A program made the position numbers and the translations under genes. Below, in pieces: positions 35,755 to 44,889 of a stretch of DNA of 64,000 nt. The first letter of the stretch is position 1, and the number at the start of each line of letters is the position of its first letter. The notes under the pieces were generated by a model. It had not been told where the DNA came from. It saw nothing but the letters and a program-made list of their open reading frames with translations, and did no database searches. Source of the stretch: Paenibacillus sp. FSL H7-0326 (GTDB lineage Bacteria; Bacillota; Bacilli; Paenibacillales; Paenibacillaceae); the NCBI RefSeq assembly GCF_001955535.1, contig NZ_MPVN01000001.1:1674001-1738000 (forward strand), in the 5' to 3' direction.

Positions 35755-36261
35755 TTAATTCGTATAATGTCCTTTATATAACCATTGTCCATCAATTAAT
35801 TCAAAATGCATATATATAGCCACGTGCCCTTCATGGTAAACATTAGCGAGAAATACTTCGACTTCATTTTCATTCGTTTGATTATACCCTCGGTATTCTA
35901 AATTGCCTATTTCAATAGAGGATAACATCGAAACATCCTGCTTGTGGTCCTCGTCTTTTAGTGTATAAGTCTCTGCCTGCTCATCGAACTCCATTGTAGG
36001 AACAGAAAGGGATTTTAGCGTCACATAGTCTTTGTTATTGATCGCACCAATAATCTTAAAAGACGCATTCAGTGTCCCTCTAATCACATTCATATGTTTC
36101 TCAGAAGGAGCCATTTTAGTAGCATCAAGTTCTTCAATAAGTTGTTGATTCTCGGCCTGTAAATCTTGAATTTGTGCTTCATGCGTCACTGGTGATACTT
36201 CACTATTACTACAAGCAGATAAGATAAATACAATAAATAACATTAAATATATGTTTTTCAT
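35755..36261 (-). CDS. Putative lipoprotein, function unknown
   Basis: 168 residues; AAAAGGAGG precedes the ATG. Signal peptide with lipobox LSAC, then a short coiled segment (AQIQDLQAENQQLIEELDATK) and a globular domain (TLNASFKIIGAINNKDYVTLKSLS; HVAIYMHFELIDGQWLYKGHYTN). The domain recalls NTF2-like/DUF4829-type extracellular modules, but I cannot name it surely. Lower G+C than its neighbours and flanked by repeats, so it may be a later insertion (inference). Confidence 0.7.
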   Translation of the reverse strand: MKNIYLMLFIVFILSACSNSEVSPVTHEAQIQDLQAENQQLIEELDATKMAPSEKHMNVIRGTLNASFKIIGAINNKDYVTLKSLSVPTMEFDEQAETYTLKDEDHKQDVSMLSSIEIGNLEYRGYNQTNENEVEVFLANVYHEGHVAIYMHFELIDGQWLYKGHYTN

Positions 36262-36301
36262 GTTTTACCTCCTTTTAAAAAAACAATAACATACACTAAA
36301 C

Positions 36302-36339
36302 AAAAAGGATGAAGAATTTGTAAGTTCTTCATCCTTTTT
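36302..36339. terminator. Bidirectional terminator
   Basis: 15-bp perfect arms AAAAAGGATGAAGAA / TTCTTCATCCTTTTT. It lies upstream of the lipoprotein gene on the minus strand, so it would stop transcription coming from 36.5 kb. Confidence 0.85.
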
Positions 36340-36446
36340 GTTCTTTTATAAGAACATGATCTAAACTCAATGAACTCATTGTTTTGACGCTAGCATCATT
36401 GTCAGCTTGTATCTGAACGCCAGAATAAAATGGTATTGAGTCTTAG

Positions 36447-36566
36447 TTAATTATGATCTGCAGCTAACATAAATCTCCGATTGAATTTATTAATCACTTT
36501 CATAATGTAGGCAAGGAGTAGTATGCTTAACAGGATCATGACATACAAGAACGATTTACGCTCCAT
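36447..36566 (-). CDS. Possible small membrane peptide (39 aa)
   Basis: A short minus-strand frame, starting MERKSFLYVMILL, with one hydrophobic helix (FLYVMILLSILLLAYIM) and a basic tail KVINKFNRRF. It is followed 108 bp later by a strong terminator, which suggests a transcript here. No convincing ribosome binding site is seen, so the call is weak. Nothing else was found in 36262-36597. Confidence 0.3.
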   Translation of the reverse strand: MERKSFLYVMILLSILLLAYIMKVINKFNRRFMLAADHN

Positions 36567-36597
36567 GAATCCAATATAGAATAGGATGATCTTCGCT

Positions 36598-37722
36598 ATG
36601 CAAGGCATATTACGTAAGCATAAAGCGGCACGCCTTAGCCTAACACTGCTCACTGCCCTACTCGGCGGTTGGATATTTGATCTGCTTCACATTCCACTCT
36701 CATGGCTGCTGGGTCCTATGGTATTTGTGCTGATCGGCTCCAGTAAATGGGGAACCCATTTTGAGTGGAACGCCTCCCTGCGAAATACAGGAATGATCAT
36801 CGTTGCCTATACGATGGGCTTGTCCTTCACTCTCTCCGCGCTTAAGGAAATTATCCGGCATCTGCCCACGATGCTGCTTATGACGGTGCTGTTACTCCTG
36901 TTGTGTGCTGGCATGGCCGTTATTTTGTCCCGACTGACGCGAACCGATTTCTTGACGATGCTGATGGGCAGCATCCCCGGCGGCTTAAGCCAGGTCGTCA
37001 CGCTTGCGGAGGAAACCAAGGGAGTTAATGTCACGATCGTCACCGTTATGCAGGTCATTCGTTTATTTACCATTATCATATCCGTTCCCGCCCTGCTCTT
37101 TAGCCCCATCATTGGACAGACTCATGAACGTTCAGCTGGTGCTGGTCTCAATGAAGGCACTGCTGCGATAATCGGCAGCGGTCAAAGTATCATTTTGAAC
37201 TATGGACTGTACGCTGTGGTCTGTATGGTGTGCGCCTGGGCAGCCAAGCAATTCAAATTTCCAACTGCGCCGCTGCTCGGCCCCATGATTGGAACTGCAT
37301 TGCTGCAAATGACGGGGCTAATCGGCCCTATCCTGCCTACTTCCGTCATTAATGGGGCTCAGGTGCTTATTGGTGCCTATCTTGGTTTGCTGCTCAAGCC
37401 CGGACAGTTTACGCAGAGATTTAAAATCTTATCTCTTTCCATCACTTCAAGTCTCTTGCTCGTCACAGGCGCAGCAATACTTAGCTTCTTATTGTCTGTG
37501 TTTAGTTCTGTCAGCCTTCCAACTGCGCTGCTGAGCCTGGCTCCTGGAGGAATGGATCAAATGAGTATTATGGCACATGAGATTGGAGCAGATCTGTCCA
37601 TTGTTGCTGTCTATCAGTTGTTCCGCCTGCTGTTTATTTTTTTTGCAGTTCCTCCTGTACTCAGAATGGTCATAAACTATGTACATAGAAGAAACCGTCT
37701 AGTGACCGAGGAGCAGCTTTAA
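36598..37722 (+). CDS. AbrB-type integral membrane protein (TIGR03082 family)
   Basis: 374 residues from ATG 36598 (AGGATG upstream; ATG 36586 is an alternative). About 10-11 spans in two related halves: GGWIFDLLHIPLSWLLGPMVF in the first and AAKQFKFPTAPLLGPMIGTALL in the second, each followed by a helix pair; GSIPGGLSQVV and LAPGGMDQMSIMA are the paired GG-loops. Databases often name this family AbrB regulator, but it is a membrane protein and probably a transporter. It runs convergent to pxpC and overlaps it by 24 bp. Confidence 0.8.
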   Translation: MQGILRKHKAARLSLTLLTALLGGWIFDLLHIPLSWLLGPMVFVLIGSSKWGTHFEWNASLRNTGMIIVAYTMGLSFTLSALKEIIRHLPTMLLMTVLLLLLCAGMAVILSRLTRTDFLTMLMGSIPGGLSQVVTLAEETKGVNVTIVTVMQVIRLFTIIISVPALLFSPIIGQTHERSAGAGLNEGTAAIIGSGQSIILNYGLYAVVCMVCAWAAKQFKFPTAPLLGPMIGTALLQMTGLIGPILPTSVINGAQVLIGAYLGLLLKPGQFTQRFKILSLSITSSLLLVTGAAILSFLLSVFSSVSLPTALLSLAPGGMDQMSIMAHEIGADLSIVAVYQLFRLLFIFFAVPPVLRMVINYVHRRNRLVTEEQL

Positions 37723-38727
37723 TTGGATGGCACTTCTGAGCTGATTCATTAGGATCTCCTTCATGATCAGAAGGGTCTCCGCTTCCTGTACACGGATGAG
37801 GCGAAAGGACAGATGAACGCCTGGAGGGAGCTGGGCAAGAAGTGCGAGATCTACACTTGCGACCTGCGCTATTCGAGGATATCCTCCGGTGGTCTGCCGG
37901 TCAGCCAGCAGCACAATAGGTTCTCCAACTGGCGGCAGCTGAATGGTCCCTTCGCTTACCCCCTCCGAGAGAAGTTCAATTTCACCTTGAAGTTCTAAGG
38001 GACCGTCCATTCCACGGAGCCGGTATCCCATCCGATCTGAGCTTGGCTCAATTACATATTTCTGTTGTTCAAATCTTATCTGACTATGCGATGACATCCA
38101 TGTAAAATGATTGCCTTCCACGACCCTGATGACATTTTCTCGGGAATAAATAAGAGACGGATTGATGAACCAAGACGTTGTAACATACCCGCTGCGCTTC
38201 TCTCCTTTATCAGCCATCAGCTGCTCAAGCAAACGACTACGTACTTCAGGCTTAAGAATGGGGAGCGAGTCTCCCGACTGCAGCATCCTACCCGAATAAC
38301 CCCCTAACCCACCTCTTACATAAGTACTCCGACTTCCCATAAGAACAGGAATATCCATCCCTCCTGCAGCGGCAATATAGGCTCTGCACCCTCTCTTGCT
38401 AGAGTAATCGGGGCCTCTGAATTTGATCCTGCTTCCTTCATTAATGAAAAGCGGCCTCCACATCGGCAAGGCCTCACCGTCCATGACCGGTTTAAGGTCC
38501 CCTCCGCAAATGGCGATCAGGCCCGAGTGCTCCATTCTGAATTCAGCTCCGGATAAAGTCACCTCCAGCACTGCGTCTGTCTCTTCATTACCGACAAGCA
38601 TATTTGCGATTCTGGCTGCGTCCTTATCCATAGCACCGGACACAGGAACACCATATTTTTGAAATCCCCATCTGCCCAGATCCTGAACTGTCGTCAGCAT
38701 TCCAGGCTTCATCACACGGATACTCAC
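37699..38727 (-). CDS. pxpC: 5-oxoprolinase subunit PxpC (KipA-like, biotin-dependent carboxyltransferase type)
   Basis: 342 residues from GTG 38727 (AAGGAGG upstream). Motifs: KPGMLTTVQDLGRWGFQKYGVPVSGAMD, GAEFRMEHSGLIAICGGDL, RAYIAAAGGMDIPVLMGSRSTYVRGGLGG, and VSEGTIQLPPVGEPIVLLADRQTTGGYPRIA. With PxpB and PxpA it forms the ATP-dependent enzyme that opens 5-oxoproline to glutamate. The end overlaps the convergent membrane protein gene, so both 3' ends are interlocked. Overlaps pxpB by 4 bp. Confidence 0.9.
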   Translation of the reverse strand: MSIRVMKPGMLTTVQDLGRWGFQKYGVPVSGAMDKDAARIANMLVGNEETDAVLEVTLSGAEFRMEHSGLIAICGGDLKPVMDGEALPMWRPLFINEGSRIKFRGPDYSSKRGCRAYIAAAGGMDIPVLMGSRSTYVRGGLGGYSGRMLQSGDSLPILKPEVRSRLLEQLMADKGEKRSGYVTTSWFINPSLIYSRENVIRVVEGNHFTWMSSHSQIRFEQQKYVIEPSSDRMGYRLRGMDGPLELQGEIELLSEGVSEGTIQLPPVGEPIVLLADRQTTGGYPRIAQVASVDLALLAQLPPGVHLSFRLIRVQEAETLLIMKEILMNQLRSAIQLKLLLGH

Positions 38728-39539
38728 CCTTCACCGCCTCCTTGAAAAAATGAGCAATTGCCGTTCATTGTTTCTCTGAACTCCTTCTCCGTTACAGCCT
38801 GAAATCGCACCCGATCTCCGGCTTGAAGCAAGGAAGGCTCCTTCTCCATCGGATTAAACAAGGACAGCGGCGTTCTGCCGATAATCTGCCATCCGCCAGG
38901 CGTAGACTGTGAGTACACACCTGTCTGCCCTCCCCCAATTCCGACGCTTCCTGCCGGAACCTGCAAGCGAGGTGTGACTCTTCTTGGTACAGCAATACTC
39001 GATTTCATCCCGCCCAGATAAGGAAAGCCTGGCGAGAAGCCGATCATATATACCGTATACTCGGGAGCTGTATGCTCTCGAATCACTTCTTCAGCAGATA
39101 GTCCAGAATGACGAGAGACTTCCTCCAAGTCTGGCCCTGCTTCTCCTCCATACCATACGGGAATCGTAATCGATCTTGGCTCTTCACGATAAAGTGGAGT
39201 AGGCTTCCCTATCAGAGCCGCAACATAGCTCCTAACCCGCTGTGATGGAGAAACATACTTCCCACTTGGGCCCGGTCCCTCGTCGTATGAAGGTTCATGC
39301 TTAAATGCACCGCTTGTGTCACGCATCACGACGATAGGGTCGTAATGAACGGTAATACTTGCAAATGCAGGTACACATTCAAGCATCCCCGGAAAAGTCT
39401 GCGCTTCCAGCTGAATCAAGCATGTACGCACTTGCTCGTGAATATCGAGATCAATTCTCTGATCAAATTCAATAAGGATAGCCGAGTCACCCATAGAGAC
39501 GATGCTTGGCTCTATAGCCTTCACTTGATCTGGGTTCAT
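38724..39539 (-). CDS. pxpB: 5-oxoprolinase subunit PxpB (KipI-like)
   Basis: 271 residues. Signature MIGFSPGFPYLGGM, RLQVPAGSVGIGGGQTGVYSQSTPGGWQIIGRTPLSLFNP, and an N-terminal GDSAILIEFDQRIDLDIHEQV. A Bacillus homologue was first known as the kinase inhibitor KipI, but in this three-gene setting the metabolic role is more likely. GGGGGAG precedes ATG; the gene starts one base after the pxpA stop. Confidence 0.9.
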   Translation of the reverse strand: MNPDQVKAIEPSIVSMGDSAILIEFDQRIDLDIHEQVRTCLIQLEAQTFPGMLECVPAFASITVHYDPIVVMRDTSGAFKHEPSYDEGPGPSGKYVSPSQRVRSYVAALIGKPTPLYREEPRSITIPVWYGGEAGPDLEEVSRHSGLSAEEVIREHTAPEYTVYMIGFSPGFPYLGGMKSSIAVPRRVTPRLQVPAGSVGIGGGQTGVYSQSTPGGWQIIGRTPLSLFNPMEKEPSLLQAGDRVRFQAVTEKEFRETMNGNCSFFQGGGEG

Positions 39540-40331
39540 TTACCGCTCCCCCATTCTTCGGACCTTGATTCCCTGAATCTCAAAAGCCTCCCTTAATTGC
39601 AGAGCATGCTCAATAGCCTCCGGTGTGTCGCCATGAATACATAATGTGTCAGCCTTGATCTTAATGGGGGTTCCTTCCCGTGAAATGACTTCCCCGGATT
39701 GTATCATCCTTAGTGCCTGCCGCACACAAGCGGAAGAATCGTGAATGACTGCTCCCTTGATATGTCTCGGGGTCAACGTCCCCCCGGCTTCATAGGTACG
39801 GTCTGCAAATACCTCGCTAGCTGTTCTGATGCCGACCTCTTCTGCGGTATGAATGGAATGGCTTCCTGCCAGCCCGAACAGAATCAGCCTTGAATCCACA
39901 CGATACACAGCTTCTGCGATGGCTCTAGCGATCGGTTCGCGCTCAGCGGCCATATTGTACAGTGCTCCATGAGGCTTCACATGAGACAATTCGGCTCCTT
40001 CTGCCTTAGCAATCGCAGTCAGCGCACCGATCTGGTACAAGGTCAGCTCGTATACCTCCTGAGGCGTCACTGCCATTTCTCTTCTGCCAAAGCCAATGAG
40101 ATCCGGCAAACCTGGGTGCGCCCCAATCGCAACGCCATGAGCTAACGCCAATTGAACAGCCTCTCTCATCTTCCCTGGGTCCCCCGCATGATAGCCGCAG
40201 GCAATGTTTGCGCTCGTTATGTATTTCATGATCTGGGCATCGGAGGATGAAGGATAAGCTCCATATCCCTCCCCCAGATCGCAATTTAGATCAATTCGAT
40301 ATTCATGTGCTGGTTGGTTACTCATACTCAT
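39540..40331 (-). CDS. pxpA: 5-oxoprolinase subunit PxpA (LamB/YcsF family)
   Basis: 263 residues from ATG 40331. A TTG at 40337 has better spacing to AGGAGG, and an ATG at 40325 is also possible, so the start is uncertain by a few codons. Family marks: IDLNCDLGEGYGAY, ITSANIACGYHAGDP, GAHPGLPDLIGFGRREM, ELSHVKPHGALYNMAA, EVFADRTYEAGGTLTPR and TLCIHGDTPEA. First gene of pxpABC. It disposes of pyroglutamate formed by spontaneous glutamine cyclisation. Confidence 0.9.
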   Translation of the reverse strand: MSMSNQPAHEYRIDLNCDLGEGYGAYPSSSDAQIMKYITSANIACGYHAGDPGKMREAVQLALAHGVAIGAHPGLPDLIGFGRREMAVTPQEVYELTLYQIGALTAIAKAEGAELSHVKPHGALYNMAAEREPIARAIAEAVYRVDSRLILFGLAGSHSIHTAEEVGIRTASEVFADRTYEAGGTLTPRHIKGAVIHDSSACVRQALRMIQSGEVISREGTPIKIKADTLCIHGDTPEAIEHALQLREAFEIQGIKVRRMGER

Positions 40332-40505
40332 ACACAAATACAGCCTCCTGACACGAGATCAATTTCCATTCCACTACTTTGCTTCATCATATCAAATTAG
40401 GGCGTACATGGCTCTACAAGCATCTTTATTTTGATTTTGAGAGGATTAGCAGTACACTAGAAGAGAACCATTTTTACCAGGCAGGAATAAGGAGGAGATT
40501 TCGAT

Positions 40506-41735
40506 ATGGACTTTCAAACCAAACTCAATAACTATGCCGAGCTGCTCGTTAAGGTCGGTGTCAATGTACAAAAAGGACAAACCGTTGTGCTTAATATTTC
40601 GATTGATTTTCCTGAGCTTGCTCGTGCCATTGTCAAGAAATCGTATGAAGCCGGTGCATACAAAGTCAAAGTCAACTGGTCAGATGATGCCGTATCCCGC
40701 ATTCAATATGACATGGGATCTGAGGAGTCTTTCCTGGATGTTCCAACGCATGCCGCAGCAGAGCGGATCGAGCAGGCCGAGAATGGGGCTGCCTTCATTA
40801 CGATCAAATCGGATGATCCAGACCTATTAGCAGGTGTGTCATCACAAAAAATCATTAATGCTAACAAAACAGCAAGTAATGCTCTTAGCCGTTTCCGCCA
40901 GCTGACGCAATCCTTCAAGGTAAGCTGGACACTCGGAGCGGCTCCTTCTGCAGGATGGGCAACCAAGGTGTTCCCTGATGTGCCGGAGGAAGAGGCTGTG
41001 GCGAAGCTGTGGGATGCCATCTTCCAAATGGTTCGTGCAGATCAGCCGGATCCGGTTGCCGCCTGGGAGAAGCATGTTGCTACTCTAAAAGAAAAATCCA
41101 GCTATCTGAACGACAAGCAGTACAAGCAGCTTCATTTCGTTGGTCCAGGAACCGATCTTAAGCTCGATCTGCCTGAGAACCATGTATGGCTTGGCGGCAA
41201 CAAAGAGAATGCAAAAGGCGTATGGTTTGTACCGAACCTGCCAACCGAAGAGGTATATTCCGCTCCTTTCCGTACAGGCGTGAACGGCACGGTATCCAGC
41301 ACGAAGCCGCTCAGCTACAGCGGAAATATTATTGATAACTTCACATTCACGTTTGAGAACGGACGCGTAACCAAGGTTACAGCTGAGAAAGGTGAAGAAA
41401 CCTTGAAAGGCCTTGTCGGAATGGACGAAGGCTCCCACTATCTGGGCGAAGTGGCATTGGTTCCGCATCATTCACCCATTTCGGACTCCAACATTTTGTT
41501 CTACAAGACACTGTTTGATGAGAATGCCAGCTGTCACTTGGCGATCGGCAGTGCTTACTCTGCCTGTGTTGAAGGCGGTACGGAGCTCTCCCCAGAGGAG
41601 CTGCGTGAACGCGGGCTGAACACAAGTGCGGCCCATACCGACTTCATGATCGGCTCCGGTGAGCTCGACATCATTGGAATTACGAAGGATGGCAAGGAAG
41701 AGGCAGTATTCAAGCAGGGCAACTGGGCATTCTAA
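40506..41735 (+). CDS. M29-family aminopeptidase (AmpS/PepS-like)
   Basis: 409 residues, about the full family length. Motifs: YAELLVKVGVNVQKGQTVVL, GPGTDLKLDLPENHVWLGG, FVPNLPTEEVYSAPFRTGVNGTV, MDEGSHYLGEVALVPHHSPIS, CHLAIGSAYSACVEGG and HTDFMIGS. The Glu, His and Asp side chains in these blocks bind the two metals. It removes N-terminal residues from peptides in the cytoplasm. AAGGAGGAG precedes the ATG. Divergent from pxpA, with its own terminator. Confidence 0.9.
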   Translation: MDFQTKLNNYAELLVKVGVNVQKGQTVVLNISIDFPELARAIVKKSYEAGAYKVKVNWSDDAVSRIQYDMGSEESFLDVPTHAAAERIEQAENGAAFITIKSDDPDLLAGVSSQKIINANKTASNALSRFRQLTQSFKVSWTLGAAPSAGWATKVFPDVPEEEAVAKLWDAIFQMVRADQPDPVAAWEKHVATLKEKSSYLNDKQYKQLHFVGPGTDLKLDLPENHVWLGGNKENAKGVWFVPNLPTEEVYSAPFRTGVNGTVSSTKPLSYSGNIIDNFTFTFENGRVTKVTAEKGEETLKGLVGMDEGSHYLGEVALVPHHSPISDSNILFYKTLFDENASCHLAIGSAYSACVEGGTELSPEELRERGLNTSAAHTDFMIGSGELDIIGITKDGKEEAVFKQGNWAF

Positions 41736-41780
41736 TGATGCTGTAGCGCCACTGTTTTGAAGTCTGTAAACGACAGTAGT

Positions 41781-41817
41781 AAGACCCGATTCACAGCTGG
41801 CTTGTGTATCGGGTCTT
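41781..41817. terminator. Terminator after the M29 aminopeptidase gene
   Basis: 10-bp arms AAGACCCGAT / ATCGGGTCTT, with an ACA/TGT extension inside. Roughly symmetric; also downstream of the convergent DUF1835 gene. Confidence 0.75.
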
Positions 41818-41959
41818 ATGATTTTCGAGAGTATTTTTTTATTTATTCGAGCAATTAGGACAAAATTTGGATCAGAGCAATGCGCTCCGGACCGCTTTCG
41901 TCCAGTAATACTTCATTTGGAAATGTATCAGCTCGGCATCAATCTGCACAATTCAAGTT

Positions 41960-42964
41960 TTATTTCAGCTTCACAAGTGACTCCGTTACTCGATCGAAGC
42001 CCCACTTGACCTCCCCATGCAGAGGAATCCCGCCATACCATACCTCTTCTGTTAAGTCCTGCATATAATGAACGCTTCCGCCAAGCACCTTCTCACCTTG
42101 CTCTGTTATTGTGAGTACAGCCTCCTTAAAGCCTGCAGGGATGAACTGATAATCCGGGAAGCGATCACTTCCTGCCAATTGCAGCACAGGAGCGGAACCA
42201 GCAGCCATTCGTTTGAGAATTGACCAAAATTCAAGATCGCCCATGCCAAGAAGATACAGTCGATCTCCGACCTCCCTGAACAGCGAATGAGGTCCTCTCC
42301 CGCCGCTCTTTAAGGCAGCAAGCACCTCTTGCTCAACACAGCCAAGACCATTTTGAAACGAAGGAAGTCTAGATAAATGAGCAGTAAAGGCTTTTTTGGC
42401 AAATGGAAGAATCGAAGTCTCTTCTTCGGTCTTCTCCAGCAACTGCGCTAGCTCACTCGGGTTAGACGAGATATACGCCCGCCACCACGCACTTCCCAGC
42501 TCAAGCTCATCACGGCTCAGCAGGTGCCACGTCCCGGATAATGCTTGGAGCTCAGGTAGAGATAATTGTCCCAGTCCTCGAAACAATTGAATTCCAGGAT
42601 AAGATCCGATACTGAGCAGATTCAGCTTAACACGGGCTGTCTCATTCTGTTGAAACCAGTGGAGCAGATACGCCAGTATGGTCTGATCGAACAAATCATG
42701 CTCGAACCACAGCACGACCTCATCAAATGCACCAAGTCTCTTCAGCACAAGCTCCTGACTTCGACACTGGGCCATATACTCTCCTGCTGGAATACCAAGC
42801 TGACGTTCCAGGGCCTCTGCCCGCACAGAGGAATTCACCTCATCCTCCATATGCTCAAACAAGGGTCCGCACGAGTAGATTTCGCGCCACACGAGAATTT
42901 CGCCTTGTATTCCAGACTGTTTCAATTTATTTGCGACAATATCACCGTTCACAATATGCAGCAT
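41960..42964 (-). CDS. DUF1835 domain-containing protein
   Basis: 334 residues. The start MLHIVNGDIVANKLKQSGI with LVWREIYSCGPL and the block VVLWFEHDLFDQTILAYLLHWF are hallmarks of DUF1835. The C-terminal half resembles the accompanying DUF3658-type region. Function is unknown; no signal or membrane span. TGGAGG precedes the ATG. The gene lies 47 bp downstream of the PucR regulator gene on the same strand. Confidence 0.8.
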   Translation of the reverse strand: MLHIVNGDIVANKLKQSGIQGEILVWREIYSCGPLFEHMEDEVNSSVRAEALERQLGIPAGEYMAQCRSQELVLKRLGAFDEVVLWFEHDLFDQTILAYLLHWFQQNETARVKLNLLSIGSYPGIQLFRGLGQLSLPELQALSGTWHLLSRDELELGSAWWRAYISSNPSELAQLLEKTEEETSILPFAKKAFTAHLSRLPSFQNGLGCVEQEVLAALKSGGRGPHSLFREVGDRLYLLGMGDLEFWSILKRMAAGSAPVLQLAGSDRFPDYQFIPAGFKEAVLTITEQGEKVLGGSVHYMQDLTEEVWYGGIPLHGEVKWGFDRVTESLVKLK

Positions 42965-43011
42965 GTTAGTTCCTCCATCATATAAGCTCTGAAATTGTAC
43001 GCTCCGCTTCC

Positions 43012-44721
43012 CTAGCGGCTGTGCTGAAGCATATCGTGGGCCAGCAGAGCCATTTCAATTGACGTTCGTCGGTGCGGCTGCAGCCAGTCCTCTCCCAGAA
43101 TCTCCTCCAGCTTATCCAGCCTGTTATACAAGGTTTGTCTATGAATATATAGAGATTTGGCGGTTTCCAGCTTGGACCCGAAGGCATTCATATAAGCCTG
43201 GAGCGTCGACAGAAGCTGAAGCTCGTGCTTCTCATCATATTGAATCAGTGTTCCTAGATGGTCCTGTACAAAGGATTTCAAGAACTCGTTCGGCGCAGCC
43301 TTTAACAATTGATAGACTCCAAGCCTGTCATAAAATAAACACGGGTTCATCTGAGGCACACTTCTACTGACCTCAATGACTTGATAAGCCTCCTCAAAGC
43401 TGCGCGAGGATTCAATCATCTTGCTTCTCGCTTTGCCAAAACCGGCATGAATCATCACACCCTCAAGCTGCTGGGTAGCAAAACGGCTGATATCCGCTGT
43501 GATCGTCTGGAGTGTAAGCATTAGATTACGCCCCGTATCCTTCGTAATGGACTCTTTGGCACAGAGCACATGAATTTGGTTCATTTTCATCATCACTAGA
43601 TGAGGCACATTATTTTTCTTCAGCAGTGAACGGAGCAGCACCATAATATCTTGATGCCCCGCTTCCTTCCGCTCCTCCGCCACGTTCTTCGAGCGATGCT
43701 CAATTTCCATCACACCGCCTATGAACAGATATTGACCTTTCACCAAGAGGCGCAGCCCCATGCTCGTCTGTGCCTGTTCTTCATTATGAATTCGATTGCT
43801 GAGCAGATCCTGCAGAATGCCGTTCTGATTACGGAGCATTTTCTCCTCCAGAAACTGAGTCCGCAGCAGTAGCGTGGCTACGGCTTTTACCGTGTAATCC
43901 AGAAGAAGGGATACGGCTTCCGTCGGCTGTTCTCTGGTCACAATGCCCACCCCCGAGAACACCTGTCCAAAAATGACCACAGGCTGGAACAATATCGTTG
44001 TGTCCTCATCGAGCGCAGCATGAATGTTTGATTCCCGACCCCCCAGGCTTCGATGCTCTACTTCACGGGCGTACAGCTCTGTTATTGCGGCTGCATCTTC
44101 CGGTTCTACACTGGGATAGAACTGGTTATGTTCAAGCGTAGAGATATATGCAACCTGCTGGGATGAATATTCATGGAGGAGACGGAGAATGCTGGATATA
44201 TCCGTGCTTTGAAGTGTCAGCTGCTGAATTTTGCGGGAATAATTCTCCAGATCCTTTAGGAGCTGATGCTGACGGTTAATAAGATAAGAGTGAATATCCT
44301 GCGTAATTTCTACAAACCGGACAGGCTTGTCAAATACGATAATGGGAAATCCATGCTCATCGGCTAGCTCAAGAATATCCGCAGGGATATGATCAATGCT
44401 TGTTCCGAATTCAACACACAGCCCTGCAGCCTCACTCTGGATGAGCTGAAGAAGATACTCCTTCCGCTCCTGCTCAAATTTGAGCCAGAGTCCAGTGGAT
44501 AAGATGAGATCACCTCTGCTCAAGTAAGGTGAAATCTTCGTTATTTCCAGCACATGAACCCAGCCTACCTGACGGTGAAGACCTTTTTCGCCTGCAGCAA
44601 TATGGGCTCTTTTGAAGATCGGTCTGTTCATGACCTCTTTTATGGTAAGAGATTGTGATTTTTTCAGAAAATTCACCACCATGTGAAATATACTTACATT
44701 AACATTCATAACCACTACCAT
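43012..44721 (-). CDS. PucR-family transcriptional regulator (AdeR-like)
   Basis: 569 residues. An N-terminal PucR domain (SLTIKEVMNRPIFKRAHIAAG; VGWVHVLEITKISPYLSRGDLILSTG) is followed by a central GGDEF-like/CdaR region. The C-terminal HTH_30 includes TLQAYMNAFGSKLETAKSLYIHRQTLYNRLDKLEEILG. It is divergent from alanine dehydrogenase. In B. subtilis the PucR-type activator AdeR controls ald, so the same job is likely (inference). The start is uncertain; no strong ribosome site is visible near the first codons, and a start some 14 residues later is possible. Confidence 0.85.
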   Translation of the reverse strand: MVVVMNVNVSIFHMVVNFLKKSQSLTIKEVMNRPIFKRAHIAAGEKGLHRQVGWVHVLEITKISPYLSRGDLILSTGLWLKFEQERKEYLLQLIQSEAAGLCVEFGTSIDHIPADILELADEHGFPIIVFDKPVRFVEITQDIHSYLINRQHQLLKDLENYSRKIQQLTLQSTDISSILRLLHEYSSQQVAYISTLEHNQFYPSVEPEDAAAITELYAREVEHRSLGGRESNIHAALDEDTTILFQPVVIFGQVFSGVGIVTREQPTEAVSLLLDYTVKAVATLLLRTQFLEEKMLRNQNGILQDLLSNRIHNEEQAQTSMGLRLLVKGQYLFIGGVMEIEHRSKNVAEERKEAGHQDIMVLLRSLLKKNNVPHLVMMKMNQIHVLCAKESITKDTGRNLMLTLQTITADISRFATQQLEGVMIHAGFGKARSKMIESSRSFEEAYQVIEVSRSVPQMNPCLFYDRLGVYQLLKAAPNEFLKSFVQDHLGTLIQYDEKHELQLLSTLQAYMNAFGSKLETAKSLYIHRQTLYNRLDKLEEILGEDWLQPHRRTSIEMALLAHDMLQHSR

Positions 44722-44849
44722 GACACTCGACTATTATGACATATTGTTATGCAAAATACATGATTTATAGACAAAAAGTAAGATGCATTTTGGTATTATC
44801 CAACATAGAATTGTAGTATAGCTGACATTGAATAATATACAAACTCGGT

Positions 44850-44864
44850 GTTGACATTATCAAC
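44850..44864. promoter_or_regulatory. Candidate operator in the PucR-ald intergenic region
   Basis: A 15-bp interrupted palindrome GTTGA-CATTA-TCAAC sits 25 bp before the ald start codon. A possible promoter, TTGTAG with TAATAT at 16 bp, lies just upstream (about 44811-44838). The PucR regulator encoded divergently is the natural candidate to bind. No experimental support. Confidence 0.35.
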
Positions 44865-44889
44865 CTACTCTAATTACGAGGTGATTCCC

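Noticed and set aside
36598..37722. AbrB transcription factor
   Set aside because: The name is a database carry-over; the protein is an 11-span duplicated membrane protein with no DNA-binding domain.
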